Shown: positions 53,036-62,562, counted from the first letter of the stretch. The stretch is 64,000 bases of DNA from Pseudoflavonifractor gallinarum (GCF_014982855.1 NZ_JADCKF010000012.1:1-64000), one strand, 5' to 3'. Numbers and translations are program-made. The notes: generated by a model from the letters alone, not told the origin.

Positions 53036-54196
53036 TTACACGAAATTGCACGCACGCATCGTGGAGGTCTCGTTATAGCCCAAGATCTCCGCGTTCGTAA
53101 ATCTGCCGCTGGCGGTGTCTACCACCAATTTTAGCAAATCATCTCCCAGCTGGTCAATGGACACCCCGTCAAAAATGGCGCCGCTTGCATCAAAATCGAT
53201 GTCATCAGACATGTTCTGATATGTCTCACGGTTCGCGGTGATCTTGATCGTGGGCATGATGGCATTGCCGAGGGCGGTGCCACGGCCGGTGCTGAACACC
53301 GCTACCTGGGCGCCGCCGGCAGCCATGCCGGCCAGAGAAGAGCTGTCATTGCCCGGCGTATCCATGATGACCAGGCCCTTGCAAGTGACCTGCTCTCCGT
53401 AATCGAATACCTCCTGGATGATGCTCTCGCCGCCTTTGTGAATGCAGCCCAGAGACTTTTCCTCCAGCGTGGTCAGGCCGCCATCCTTATTGCCGGGGGT
53501 GGGATTTCCGTCCCGGACATTTTCACCATTGACGACAAAGTGCCGCTCGTACCGAGCCACGATATCCAGTATCCGCTGATGGACCCGCTCATCCTTTGCG
53601 CGGGCGGCCAGGATATGCTCTGCGCCCACAAACTCCGTCGTCTCGGAGAGAATGGACGTGCCGCCCATGCCTACGAGCTTGTCGCTCATGTTGCCAATCA
53701 CCGGATTGGCGACCAGACCGCTGGTGGGGTCGGAACCGCCGCACTCTGTGGCCAATACCAGTTCGCTGATGGGGAATTCTTCCTTTTGAAGCATGGAGGA
53801 TTCCTTGACCATCTCCTTTGCCCAGCGGACCGCCTTTTCCACCGTGCGAAGTGTGCCGCCCTCACCCTGGATGGTCATCATGCGCAGGGGTTTGTTCGTA
53901 CGCTGGTGGATGATCGCTGCGATGTCCGCCACCTGACAGGTCTCACAGCCCAGGCCGATCAGGATCGTTCCATAGATGTTGGGGTTAGCCGCCATGCCGC
54001 TCATCATGGACATGGCCAGCTTGGCATCGCTGGGCACTTGGGCACAGCCTACCTGGTTGTTGAAGGATACGGCACCCTCCACCCGGGAGGCCACGATCCG
54101 GCAAACATCGGAAGAACACATGCTGGCAGGCAGGATCAGGATCTTGTTGCGCACGCCGACTCTGCCATCCGGCCGCCGATAACCATAAAATTTCAT
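53036..54196 (-). CDS. UxaA/SuyB-like lyase or dehydratase, large subunit
   Basis: 386 residues of the altronate/galactarate dehydratase C-terminal family, which also includes the large subunit of (R)-sulfolactate sulfo-lyase (SuyB). GRVGVRNKILILP, NQVGCAQ, GLGCETCQ, ATECGGSDP.SG and TGRGTALGNAIMPTIKI are family motifs; the cysteines probably hold an iron site. It overlaps the small SAF-domain subunit gene by 4 bases. The split into two subunits of 95 and 386 residues resembles SuyAB more than the one-chain UxaA, but the substrate could be a sugar acid. Confidence 0.8.
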   Translation of the reverse strand: MKFYGYRRPDGRVGVRNKILILPASMCSSDVCRIVASRVEGAVSFNNQVGCAQVPSDAKLAMSMMSGMAANPNIYGTILIGLGCETCQVADIAAIIHQRTNKPLRMMTIQGEGGTLRTVEKAVRWAKEMVKESSMLQKEEFPISELVLATECGGSDPTSGLVANPVIGNMSDKLVGMGGTSILSETTEFVGAEHILAARAKDERVHQRILDIVARYERHFVVNGENVRDGNPTPGNKDGGLTTLEEKSLGCIHKGGESIIQEVFDYGEQVTCKGLVIMDTPGNDSSSLAGMAAGGAQVAVFSTGRGTALGNAIMPTIKITANRETYQNMSDDIDFDASGAIFDGVSIDQLGDDLLKLVVDTASGRFTNAEILGYNETSTMRACNFV

Positions 54197-54480
54197 TTTC
54201 CCTGCACCTTATTCAAGCTGTCCAGGTTGTGTACATGGACGTGCTCGCCTTTCCGAATGTCTTTTGTCGCGGCCCCGATGATCTGGTTATATTTTTTCAC
54301 TACACTACCGCGGGGGATGTCGTGAACAGCGATCTTATGGTAGCGAGGAACATCCGTTACCGCGGAGAAACTCTCCTGCTTGTCCTGACACATGTAGGTG
54401 ACTTCGTCCCCTGCTTTCAACGCTGTGATGGCCACGACGACATCGTCGTTGGGCGTAATGATCAACGCATTCGACTTCAC
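54193..54480 (-). CDS. SAF-domain small subunit (UxaA N-terminal/SuyA-like)
   Basis: 95 residues. A SAF-fold protein (NDDVVVAITALKAGDEV, HDIPRGSVVKKY, GEHVHVHNLDS) corresponding to the N-terminal domain of altronate dehydratase or to SuyA. GTG start with AAAGGAG 7 bases upstream. It must work with the large subunit encoded immediately downstream. Confidence 0.8.
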   Translation of the reverse strand: MKSNALIITPNDDVVVAITALKAGDEVTYMCQDKQESFSAVTDVPRYHKIAVHDIPRGSVVKKYNQIIGAATKDIRKGEHVHVHNLDSLNKVQGK

Positions 54481-54492
54481 TGCTTTGCTCCT

Positions 54493-55767
54493 TTACCAAA
54501 GATTGTCCTGTTCGTTAAAGTGCATCTCCTCCGGCTGGGTGAGGATCTCGATGTCAGGGTTCTGTGCGGCCTCTTCCAGCATACCCTCAGAAATTTCGAT
54601 GGTTTCGATCTGCATGGTATTCTTGATGCGGATAACACGGGGATGTGCCCGGTCAATTTCGTTGCAGGACTTGATGCCAAGCTGAATGGCCTGCTTGTCG
54701 TTGTACATGATCATGGGGATCTTCAGCTCGCCGGTGACGGTATTGGTGATGGCGTTGGGATAGGTCGCCTCTTTGTCGAACTTCTCAAACAGGCGCATAC
54801 AGGTCACATCTGCCAGGCCAATGCCGCAAGCATTTCCGTGACTCTCCTTGGTCAGGTCCAGGACCACGACCCGCTGGGCATCGATTCCGCCGGTGGCATA
54901 GGGCGTGGGGAACCGTCCGGAAATATTGGGGTCCATGCCGTCGCCGCTGATGTTCTTACCGATCTCATCCACGATCAGCACATCGCAGGAATCAAAGAGG
55001 ATTCTCGGCATGTAGCTCTTGGCTCTCTGCAAAATTACGGGCTCCTCCGTAATGATCTCGTCCGGGGTAAGCCCCACGATCTCCCGGGTGTGGTCATAGG
55101 CGTTCTCCACCAGTGCCAGACCGCAGATCACCTTGGAATTACGCAGGATCACAGTGCCGAACATGGGGATATTCTTTTTGAAGTGGCCAAATCCGTCCTG
55201 GTGGATGATTTCAGCACCGGCCTGCTTGCCCAGGCCAATGGCCATCATCTTCATCAGACCGCTCTCATAGGGACCACGGAAGCCCGTGTGGGGCTTGATC
55301 CGGCCGCAGACGATGATGCCATCCGCTTCATAGGCATTCTTGTCCATCCGGACGGGCTGGCCTTCCTCTGTGCGGCCGATTTCCACAGTCTCCATGGAAG
55401 AGAGGATGGGGCAGCCGATGGCCTCTTCCGTAACGCCATAGCCTTCGATTACCGCACGCTGTCCCTCTGCCGTGGCTCCGCCGTGGCTGCCCATGGCCGG
55501 GACCACGAAGGGCTGTCCGCCCTGGGATTTCACGAAGTCGGCAATGCTTCTGACGATCAGCGGTATGTTGGAGATGCCGCGGCTGCCGACGGTGATTGCG
55601 ATCCGCATGTCAGGTTTGATCATGCCCTCCAGCTTTTTCTGACCCAGCTGCTCGAAAACCGTATCGTGGATCTGATCTACCGGGATACAGGTATCGTCAA
55701 ACTTTTCCTTGATCTTCACCATTTTGGGGAGAGGGGTAGATTTCAACAATTCCGCAATAACGCCCAT
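54493..55767 (-). CDS. LarA-like (lactate racemase family) protein
   Basis: 424 residues. The LarA/DUF2088 family racemises or epimerises 2-hydroxy acids with a nickel-pincer cofactor. ITVGSRGISNIP, AMGSHGGAT, GRIKPHTGFRG and the histidine-rich region (IIHQDGFGHF) match the catalytic parts. It starts with AAGGAGG 8 bases before ATG. In this operon it probably inverts the C2 position of the sugar acid before or after the lyase step. The cofactor genes larB, larC and larE are not in the window. Confidence 0.75.
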   Translation of the reverse strand: MGVIAELLKSTPLPKMVKIKEKFDDTCIPVDQIHDTVFEQLGQKKLEGMIKPDMRIAITVGSRGISNIPLIVRSIADFVKSQGGQPFVVPAMGSHGGATAEGQRAVIEGYGVTEEAIGCPILSSMETVEIGRTEEGQPVRMDKNAYEADGIIVCGRIKPHTGFRGPYESGLMKMMAIGLGKQAGAEIIHQDGFGHFKKNIPMFGTVILRNSKVICGLALVENAYDHTREIVGLTPDEIITEEPVILQRAKSYMPRILFDSCDVLIVDEIGKNISGDGMDPNISGRFPTPYATGGIDAQRVVVLDLTKESHGNACGIGLADVTCMRLFEKFDKEATYPNAITNTVTGELKIPMIMYNDKQAIQLGIKSCNEIDRAHPRVIRIKNTMQIETIEISEGMLEEAAQNPDIEILTQPEEMHFNEQDNLW

Positions 55768-57009
55768 CTAAAATTCCTCCTTACATGGATTGACTGCTGC
55801 TTGGATTTTGCCAATCATATCCGATGATCCGAAACCGCCCGATTTTGTGATGAGGTAACGAGTTTCTCCCTCCATTTGCAGCTGCGCCGCCACGACACCC
55901 GGTTCGATCTCCCAGCAGGGTCGTATCCGGGTATCCGCAAGACTCAGCAGCTTATACAACGTGTCGCCGCCGAAGACGGCCAGAGTCACATCTTTGATGT
56001 TCCGCAAGATGTCTCGGGCTATGCTGCCCAAATTGCTGCTGACCACATCCCGACGCTGGGACTGCGGCGTCTGCCGTTCAAATTCGCCTTCATGCTCCAG
56101 GTCGATCCTGCCAACGCCCAGTACGGCCAGGTGGCAATCCGGTTCACGGATCCGGCGCAGCTGTGCCTGCCACTCTTCGCTTTGCGTATAGGATGGATCG
56201 AACTTCTGCCGGTCCGACAGTTCGATCCAGAGATCGGCCTGTGCTTTGCTCTCTTGCAGCTGGAGAAGTGTGATCTCATTCACGCTGCCGGAAACCACCA
56301 CCAGCTTTTCCGAGGCAACCGTCTTTTCCGGCTGCTCCCGGACAAAAGAGATGCTGTTGGGTAAATACTCCGCAAATCCGGCACATCCAGCCAGAAACAG
56401 AGAGTCGTTCTCGGGAAATTGTCTGCTCCAGGTCTCCAGCTCTTGGTCCGTCTCCGCGGAGCACACCAGGATATCATCTTCGCATGTCGGGGCCAGAGCG
56501 TCCCCGGGCAAGCAGTCTCGTACCCTTGCCTGGCTCTGTTCCCCGATGATGTCCCCTACCCGGGAATGGCGTACCGGTTCAAACGGGTCCTTTCCAAAAA
56601 CGGATTCCGCAACTGGGACACCGTTCACCATCTGAATTCCCTTGCTTGTCGTCCTTCCGTTTTTGGGGAAGGCGGGGAAGAAGAAAAGTGGTTTTCCGCC
56701 TGCGCGCAGCATGCCGCCTAACTCCGCGCCGATGTTTCCCCGCAGCGCAGAATCGGTTTTTTTGTAATAATAGCGAATGCCCGCTTCAAGGCCGAGAACA
56801 ACCAGGCGATAAATGGCCTCCTCTGCTTCGGCGGGAGAGGTGTGGCGCGTCTCGGTATCGACCACCAGGACCTGAACCGCCGGGTCAATGCGGTCGAAGT
56901 CCACCTGTCTTCCCACCAGTACCTCGGTACGGATCCCCTTTTTTGCAAATTGTACGCCGGTGTCCATGGCACCGGTCAGATCGTCAGCGCAAATCAGTAA
57001 TTGTATCAT
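55768..57009 (-). CDS. DUF1537 four-carbon acid sugar kinase
   Basis: 413 residues. The N-terminal CADDLTGAMDTGVQFAKKG motif and the C-terminal nucleotide-binding part (LAVFGGDTLYKLL, ITKSGGFGSSDMI) define the DUF1537 kinases, which phosphorylate the C4 hydroxyl of erythronate- or threonate-like acids. Its stop adjoins the larA-like ribosome site. With the PdxA2-like enzyme it forms the known kinase/dehydrogenase pair that ends in dihydroxyacetone phosphate. The ribosome site is weak (GAGAG). Confidence 0.88.
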   Translation of the reverse strand: MIQLLICADDLTGAMDTGVQFAKKGIRTEVLVGRQVDFDRIDPAVQVLVVDTETRHTSPAEAEEAIYRLVVLGLEAGIRYYYKKTDSALRGNIGAELGGMLRAGGKPLFFFPAFPKNGRTTSKGIQMVNGVPVAESVFGKDPFEPVRHSRVGDIIGEQSQARVRDCLPGDALAPTCEDDILVCSAETDQELETWSRQFPENDSLFLAGCAGFAEYLPNSISFVREQPEKTVASEKLVVVSGSVNEITLLQLQESKAQADLWIELSDRQKFDPSYTQSEEWQAQLRRIREPDCHLAVLGVGRIDLEHEGEFERQTPQSQRRDVVSSNLGSIARDILRNIKDVTLAVFGGDTLYKLLSLADTRIRPCWEIEPGVVAAQLQMEGETRYLITKSGGFGSSDMIGKIQAAVNPCKEEF

Positions 57010-57085
57010 AAGCTCTCACATCATCTCACGGCTGGGAGCACCGAGGATCTCCTGGCTCCCGCTCTATATCTGTACCTGTTGTTTC

Positions 57086-57128
57086 GCCTCCCTGCCTGCC
57101 CGGTCAGATTTCCGGCAGGCAGGGAGGC
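57086..57128 (-). other. Very stable intergenic hairpin inside the sugar-acid operon
   Basis: GCCTCCCTGCCTGCC pairs with GGCAGGCAGGGAGGC (about 17 bp with one bulge) in the 173-base gap between the cyclase and kinase genes. On the minus strand no T run follows, so it is more likely a stabiliser, a processing site or a partial terminator that sets the ratio of upstream to downstream genes. Confidence 0.7.
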
Positions 57129-57182
57129 GAGAGATTCGGCGGCTATCCCTGGGGAACGGGGATGTGGGCCTCTATTTTGCAG

Positions 57183-57848
57183 TTATTCAAACACAGTGGC
57201 GACCACGCGGCAGGGAGAACCACCCATGCCTTGCAGCTTCAGGGGATAGCCGGTAATGTACCACTCGTCCTCTTCAAAGAGGCGCTCGTCCATGTAGACC
57301 TCTTCAATGATCACGATGCCTGCGCCCAACAGAACGATGTGCGGAGGAGCACCAGTGCCCTCGGGCCAACCACCGGCAGACAGACCATCGATGCAGACAC
57401 AGCGGATCTCCTTCTGGGCCAGCCATTCAGCCGCCTCTTTGGTGATATAGGGCCACTCGAACAGGTATTCTTTGCTCATGCTCCGCTTCTGTGCCCAGCC
57501 GGTATAGAGCAGCACGACATCATCTTTTTGGATCTTATCGGCATAGGGCTCCAGGTCAGAGGCAAGGATCGGCATACGGCCGATATTCCGCAGATCGACG
57601 ACTACGCCACGACCTTGGAACGATTCCAGAGGCATCTTCTCGACAGTAGTCCCATCCGGGAAGAAGTGATAGGGCGCGTCGAGATGGGTGCCGGTATGGG
57701 TATTCATGTCTACCCGCTCAGCGTTGAATCCGTCTCTTGCCCAGAAGCCTTCCATATTCACGTTGGTCAGCTTATAGGTCGGCCAACCGGGGCAGGCATG
57801 GAAAATCGGCTGCGTCAGGTCAATGATCTTCTTTACCTTTGGAATCAT
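57183..57848 (-). CDS. Cyclase-family (kynurenine formamidase-like) metal hydrolase
   Basis: 221 residues of the cyclase family (PF04199). HTGTHLDAPYHFFPDG carries the metal-binding histidines and aspartate; the C-terminal His-Glu region is PPHIVLLGAGIVIIEEV. Members hydrolyse amides or lactones, and kynurenine formamidase is the best known. Here a lactone or ester of the imported sugar acid is a natural guess. AAAGGA 9 bases before ATG. No tryptophan-degradation genes are nearby. Confidence 0.8.
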   Translation of the reverse strand: MIPKVKKIIDLTQPIFHACPGWPTYKLTNVNMEGFWARDGFNAERVDMNTHTGTHLDAPYHFFPDGTTVEKMPLESFQGRGVVVDLRNIGRMPILASDLEPYADKIQKDDVVLLYTGWAQKRSMSKEYLFEWPYITKEAAEWLAQKEIRCVCIDGLSAGGWPEGTGAPPHIVLLGAGIVIIEEVYMDERLFEEDEWYITGYPLKLQGMGGSPCRVVATVFE

Positions 57849-57891
57849 ACGAACATATCCTTTCCTAATTTTTTGCTGCCAGAGTCAGGAC

Positions 57892-58914
57892 TTACACGCC
57901 GGGGGTGTAGACATTCGCCTCGATCTCGGGCATCAGCTCTTCCACGTTTTCAGCGGTGATCAGCAGGGTGGGCACGCCGATCTCGGGCTCGCAGCTGCCG
58001 GTCTCGATATAGGTCTTGCCGGCTTCCAGCGCCTGACGGCCCATCTCAACGGGCTGCTGAGCGCCGCAGCAGAGGACCTTGCCCTCGCGGATGTAGTCAA
58101 CAATGATGGGGGAGCCGTCGAAGCAGGCCACCAGGATGTCCTTCTCGTTCATGCCCTCCAGAGCGGTGATGATACCAACGGTGGAAGTTTCCTGGTGAGA
58201 CCAGATGGCAACGCAGTTGGGATCGCCGGAGATGATGTTCTGGCAGAAGCCCTCGGCCTCATCATAGGTGGAGTTGCTGACGGACAGGCTGGTACCCATC
58301 TGGAAACCGGCCTCGGTGACGGCCTTGGTGAAGCCTTCCTGGCGCAGCTGACCATTTTTGCGGGCCAGAGGAATGGTGATCTCACCGATGGTGCCGTCGA
58401 CGCTGTTTTCCTTCATGTAGTTGGCCAGGTACTGACCGACCTCATAGGAACCTTCGTAGTTGGGGGTGGAGATGTAGCTGGCATAGGTGCCGGAGTCGGT
58501 GCCCACGTCGGCCACGATTACGGGAATACCGGCCTCCTCCGCGGCGTCCAGAACAGCGGGGCAGGAGGAGCTGTCACAGGGGCTGATAATGATCAGATCC
58601 TTGCCGGTGGTAATGGCGTTCTGCGCGTTTTTCAGCTGGGTAGAGGCCTCGTTGTTGGAATCATAGACGGTCAGGTTGTAGCCGTATTCATCACACTTTT
58701 CCTGAATACCGTTCTGCAGATAGACCCAGAAGGGCACGGCTGCGGAGGGCAGCAGATATGCGACTTCCAGAGCATCAGCGGTTTTGGCAGGAGCATCTGC
58801 GTCACCGGAAGGTGCCGCACTGCCAGCGGGCGTGGCGTTGTTGCCACAACTTACAAGGGACATCATCATTGCCAGGGCCAGCGCGAGACTAAGCATCTTC
58901 TGAATTCTTTTCAT
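57892..58914 (-). CDS. Ribose-type ABC substrate-binding lipoprotein
   Basis: 340 residues; lipobox SLVSC (Cys near 23) and a Gly/Ala/Pro linker, then a type I periplasmic-binding fold (Peripla_BP_4). ITTGKDLIIISPCDSSS, GIPVIVADVGTDSG and DGSPIIVDYI follow the ribose-binding protein pattern. It is transcribed after the permease, with a hairpin between, as is common for receptors made in excess. The ligand is probably the sugar acid or its lactone (inference). Confidence 0.88.
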   Translation of the reverse strand: MKRIQKMLSLALALAMMMSLVSCGNNATPAGSAAPSGDADAPAKTADALEVAYLLPSAAVPFWVYLQNGIQEKCDEYGYNLTVYDSNNEASTQLKNAQNAITTGKDLIIISPCDSSSCPAVLDAAEEAGIPVIVADVGTDSGTYASYISTPNYEGSYEVGQYLANYMKENSVDGTIGEITIPLARKNGQLRQEGFTKAVTEAGFQMGTSLSVSNSTYDEAEGFCQNIISGDPNCVAIWSHQETSTVGIITALEGMNEKDILVACFDGSPIIVDYIREGKVLCCGAQQPVEMGRQALEAGKTYIETGSCEPEIGVPTLLITAENVEELMPEIEANVYTPGV

Positions 58915-58938
58915 AGTTGATTCTCCCCTTTTTTTATT

Positions 58939-58959
58939 TTTATCAGCTCCGCTGATAAA
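58939..58959 (-). other. Hairpin between permease and binding-protein genes
   Basis: TTTATCAGC pairs perfectly with GCTGATAAA across a 3-base loop, just before the binding-protein ribosome site. On the minus strand it is followed by A-rich sequence, so it is not a terminator there; it may protect the mRNA 5' end of the binding-protein segment. Confidence 0.6.
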
Positions 58960-59014
58960 TACGAATGCAATGATATGCCGGAACGAAAGAAATACGCGCG
59001 TTTAGATAAGGTGC

Positions 59015-60010
59015 TTACTTCTTGCTCTTGCCTCTCACCTTTTCAGAATAGGTCTCGATCAGCAGCACGCCAATGATTACGCAGCCGATCGTCACGCCCT
59101 GCCAATAGGGGGAAACGCCCAGAAGATCCAGACCGTTGGAAATACATGCCATCAGGACCACGCCGATGAATGTACCCAGCATGCTGCCCTTTCCTCCAGC
59201 CAGGGAGGTGCCGCCCACCACGCAGGCCGCGATGGCGTTCATCTCGTTGCCAGAGCCGTAGTTGGGGTCCACAGCCGCAAACCGGCTCATCAAAATCACG
59301 GCGCCAATACCGGCGAACAGGCCGGAAATGGCATAGGGAAGCAGCGTTGCCAGCTTTGTATTCACACCACTGAGCCGGGCGGCATTTTTATTGCTGCCGA
59401 TCGCATAGGTATTGCGGCCCAGCTTCGTATTGCTCAGGATCCATCCCATGAGGATGAAGAGAAGGATGATGATAATGTAGTATACATTGATGCCCAACAC
59501 CTTCGCCTTGGTGAGCATTTTTATGCCTTCCGGCAAATTGTTGATTCCAATGCCGCCGCACATCAAATAATCCGCGTTTCGCGTAATACCCATCATACCC
59601 AGTGTGACGATGAAGGCGGGAAGGCCCACATAGCCGACCAGATAGCCGTTTACGACACCGCAGAGCAGGCCGATGGCGAGTGCTACGATGATACCGGCGG
59701 CTATATTTTGGGTGCTGGCCATGACCATACCGCCTGCCATACAGCTCAGGCCCATCGTGTTGCCCACGGAGAGATCGATGCCGCCGGTCAGCAAGACGAA
59801 GAGCTCACCGATGGCCAGCAGGCCTACAACCGAGAGCTGACTGAACAGGTTCAACATATTTCTCCCGGTCAGGAAATGCGGGGACAGAACAGAGATTACA
59901 GCGCAATATAGAATCAACGCGACAAAAACGCCGATCTCGCTCCGATAGTTGGTTAAGACCATTTGCAGTCCAGAATGCCGGGCTCCGCTTTTTAGCGCTG
60001 TATCTTTCAT
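59015..60010 (-). CDS. Ribose-type ABC permease
   Basis: 331 residues, RbsC-like. A hydrophobic protein with about 8-10 helices; VLLTGGIDLSVGNTMGL and GGTSLAGGKGSMLGTFIG are the diagnostic motifs. ATG overlaps the ATPase stop (ATGA). It forms the channel of the sugar-acid importer. Confidence 0.92.
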   Translation of the reverse strand: MKDTALKSGARHSGLQMVLTNYRSEIGVFVALILYCAVISVLSPHFLTGRNMLNLFSQLSVVGLLAIGELFVLLTGGIDLSVGNTMGLSCMAGGMVMASTQNIAAGIIVALAIGLLCGVVNGYLVGYVGLPAFIVTLGMMGITRNADYLMCGGIGINNLPEGIKMLTKAKVLGINVYYIIIILLFILMGWILSNTKLGRNTYAIGSNKNAARLSGVNTKLATLLPYAISGLFAGIGAVILMSRFAAVDPNYGSGNEMNAIAACVVGGTSLAGGKGSMLGTFIGVVLMACISNGLDLLGVSPYWQGVTIGCVIIGVLLIETYSEKVRGKSKK

Positions 60011-61563
60011 GCTTTCATCGTCTCCTCGCTGTCTATTTTTTCGGCCGCGCGTCCGAGAGAGGCATAGGCCATGATCCGCTCCTCCGAAGCCTCGCTGATT
60101 TCCATGTGCTTGACGATCTCGCCGTCCTTCATTACCATGACCCGGTCACAGATGCCCAGGATCTCCGGCAATTCGGAAGAAACTACGATCACGCACATAC
60201 CGGAGGCCGCCAGGTTCTTCAGGATCGTATAAATATCGGCCTTTGCGGCGATATCGATACCACGGGTCGGCTCATCCACGATCAGGACCTTCGGGTTGGT
60301 CAAGAGCCACTTAGAAAGAACGATCTTCTGCTGATTGCCACCGGACAGGGAACTGCCCTTGTCATGAATGTTGCCGATCTTCGTGCGGAACATCTCGGCC
60401 ATTTTCAGCGTGTCCGCCTTTTCACTTTTGTGAGGCAGTATCCAGCCCTTTTTCTGCACCGTTTTGGCGTAGCAGGTGTTCATGATCAAGCTCAAATCCA
60501 GCAGCAAACCTTCGGATTTCCGGTCCTCTGTGGCCATGGACAACCCGTACTTGATGGATGTTCTGGGACTGCCCTTTTTCAGCGAGACGCCGTCCAGATA
60601 TACCGCGCCCGAATCGTAGCTGTCCGCACCAAACACCGCGCGCATCAGCTCTGTACGTCCGGCACCGACCAGACCGGCGAATCCGGTGATCTCACCCTTG
60701 CGGGCCACGAAAGAGATGTCCTTGAGGAAGCCGCCCCTACCGCAGAGGTGCTCCACCCGCAATATCTCATCGTGCTGGACGGTGTTTTCCACCTTTTCAC
60801 CGTAAAAGTTCACCATTTCACGGCCGACCATCGCCCGCACCAGGGACTGTTCCGTCATCTCCTCCATGGGCGCGCCGGGAAGCACCAGCTTGCCATCCCG
60901 CAGGACCGTGATTCGATCGGAAATCTCGAAAATTTCGTTGAAGCGGTGGGTGACCAGAATGAATCCGACCTGCTTCTTTTTCAAGTCCCGGATCACCTGG
61001 AACAGACGCTGCGCCTCCATGTTGGACAGCGAGGCCGTGGGCTCATCCAGAATGATCATCTGCGCGTTGTAGGATACAGCCTTGACAATCTCTACGATCT
61101 GCTGTTCTGCGACGGAGAGGGTAGAGAGTTTGGCTGCGGGATTTATGCTCTCGTCCATGTCAAAGAGCTTAAGAAGCTCTCTGGTCTCCTTCTCTGCGCG
61201 GTGTTTGTCAAAATAAATGCCCTTTTTGTACATTTCGCTGTGGCCCAGGAAAATGTTCTCGGCCACCGTCATATGTGGGATCGAGTTGAATTCCTGCGTA
61301 ACCATGGCGATCCCCAGCTTCAGTGCCACCTGCGGCGTTGGGATGACCACAGGCTTACCGTCAAACTCCAGCTTGCCGGCCGTTGGTGTTTCGATTCCGG
61401 CGATCAGTTTTGAAAGCGTTGATTTTCCGGCGCCGTTTTCACCCATCAGAGCGTGAACTTCTCCGCGGTACAAATCGAAGTTCACATCCTCCAGTGCGTG
61501 GACCGGACCGTAAAACTTACTCATCCCCTCCGCTTTCAGTAGAAGGGTCCCTCTACTTTCCAT
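60007..61563 (-). CDS. Ribose-type ABC duplicated ATPase
   Basis: 518 residues, two ATPase domains as in RbsA. Domain 1 has Walker A GENGAGKST and Walker B IILDEPTASL; domain 2 has the degenerate GLVGAGRTE loop with LSGGNQQK and VDEPTRGID. Start ATG 61563, with GGAGG 7 bases upstream. First gene of the leftward operon of about 9.6 kb that carries the sugar-acid enzymes. Confidence 0.92.
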   Translation of the reverse strand: MESRGTLLLKAEGMSKFYGPVHALEDVNFDLYRGEVHALMGENGAGKSTLSKLIAGIETPTAGKLEFDGKPVVIPTPQVALKLGIAMVTQEFNSIPHMTVAENIFLGHSEMYKKGIYFDKHRAEKETRELLKLFDMDESINPAAKLSTLSVAEQQIVEIVKAVSYNAQMIILDEPTASLSNMEAQRLFQVIRDLKKKQVGFILVTHRFNEIFEISDRITVLRDGKLVLPGAPMEEMTEQSLVRAMVGREMVNFYGEKVENTVQHDEILRVEHLCGRGGFLKDISFVARKGEITGFAGLVGAGRTELMRAVFGADSYDSGAVYLDGVSLKKGSPRTSIKYGLSMATEDRKSEGLLLDLSLIMNTCYAKTVQKKGWILPHKSEKADTLKMAEMFRTKIGNIHDKGSSLSGGNQQKIVLSKWLLTNPKVLIVDEPTRGIDIAAKADIYTILKNLAASGMCVIVVSSELPEILGICDRVMVMKDGEIVKHMEISEASEERIMAYASLGRAAEKIDSEETMKA

Positions 61564-61758
61564 CCAGTACCTCCAGCAATCAAAAAATCTTATCATCACG
61601 TGTGGTGAGGGGATGCCCCCTCCCATACGCCGCTTTTTTCAACACTGGCATGCGGTCAGATCAAGTAATTCGTTCTACATTGCCGAATGCCGTTCTGTAA
61701 TGAGGACATTCAAATACGGTGGTGCATCTCTGCACCATACAGCAAAATCACATATTGG

Positions 61759-62562
61759 TTACAATTCGGTCTCTCCGGTACTCTTGAAACCGATCCGTAT
61801 GGAAATCTCCCGGCCGTTGTTCCGAAGATCCTTTTCCAGGGCCTCCAGATTGACGCCTCGGATTTTTCCGTAGGGGAAGGAAATGCTCATCGCCGCACAC
61901 ACCTTGCCCGTCCGGTCGAAAATAGGGGTGGCGACACAGGTCAGGCCTTCTTCCAGCTCCTGCCGGTCCATGGCGATCTGGGTGCTGCGGATCTGACGGA
62001 GTTCATTCCAGAGCGCTTCCCGGTCAACAATGGTGTTAGCGGTGTGGGGTTCCAGCCCTCTGGCGATCACTTCCTCGACGTATTCCTCCGGAAGAAAAGC
62101 CAGCATGGCCTTGCCAACTGCGGTGCAATACATGGGGGCGCGCCGACCAATCTGGGAATACATGGTGATGGGTGCATCCACTTCCACCTTGTCGATGTAA
62201 ACGGCATATCCATTGGAGTGGATCGCCAGATGCATGAGGGCGTTGTATTTTTCCGAAAAGGCCACCATATTTCGCCGGGCTTCTTCACGTACATCCAGCC
62301 GCCGCTGAACGAGGTTGCCTAGTTCGAGTAAACGGAGACCCAGGCGATACTTCTTGCTGGGCTGAACCTGTTCCAGATATCCCAGAGCTGCCAGGGTATT
62401 CACCAGTCCAAACGTCGTACTTTTATTCAGATCCAGCAGTCTTGCAATTTCGGCGAGTCCGAGCTCTTTGAATCCGGTAAACGCCTCCAGGATCTCACCG
62501 GCCCGAACGACCGACTGAATCTGCGGAGCCTTGCGGCTATGTTTCTCCATACTTTCATTCAC
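61759..62562 (-). CDS. IclR-family regulator
   Basis: 267 residues. Winged helix (GLAEIARLLDLNKSTTFGLVNTLAALGYL, about 34-62) and IclR effector domain (RRAPMYCTAVGKAMLAFLP, GLTCVATPIFD, AAMSISFP). It precedes the operon on the same strand with a 195-base gap, so it most likely regulates it in response to an intermediate acid. The gap holds a small hairpin (GGTGCA/TGCACC) but no clear promoter of its own. The start may instead be ATG 62550. Confidence 0.88.
   Translation of the reverse strand: MNESMEKHSRKAPQIQSVVRAGEILEAFTGFKELGLAEIARLLDLNKSTTFGLVNTLAALGYLEQVQPSKKYRLGLRLLELGNLVQRRLDVREEARRNMVAFSEKYNALMHLAIHSNGYAVYIDKVEVDAPITMYSQIGRRAPMYCTAVGKAMLAFLPEEYVEEVIARGLEPHTANTIVDREALWNELRQIRSTQIAMDRQELEEGLTCVATPIFDRTGKVCAAMSISFPYGKIRGVNLEALEKDLRNNGREISIRIGFKSTGETEL

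Noticed and set aside
57183-57848. Kynurenine formamidase of tryptophan breakdown
   Set aside because: The cyclase fold fits, but there are no other tryptophan genes and the gene is embedded in a sugar-acid operon, so only the family name is given.
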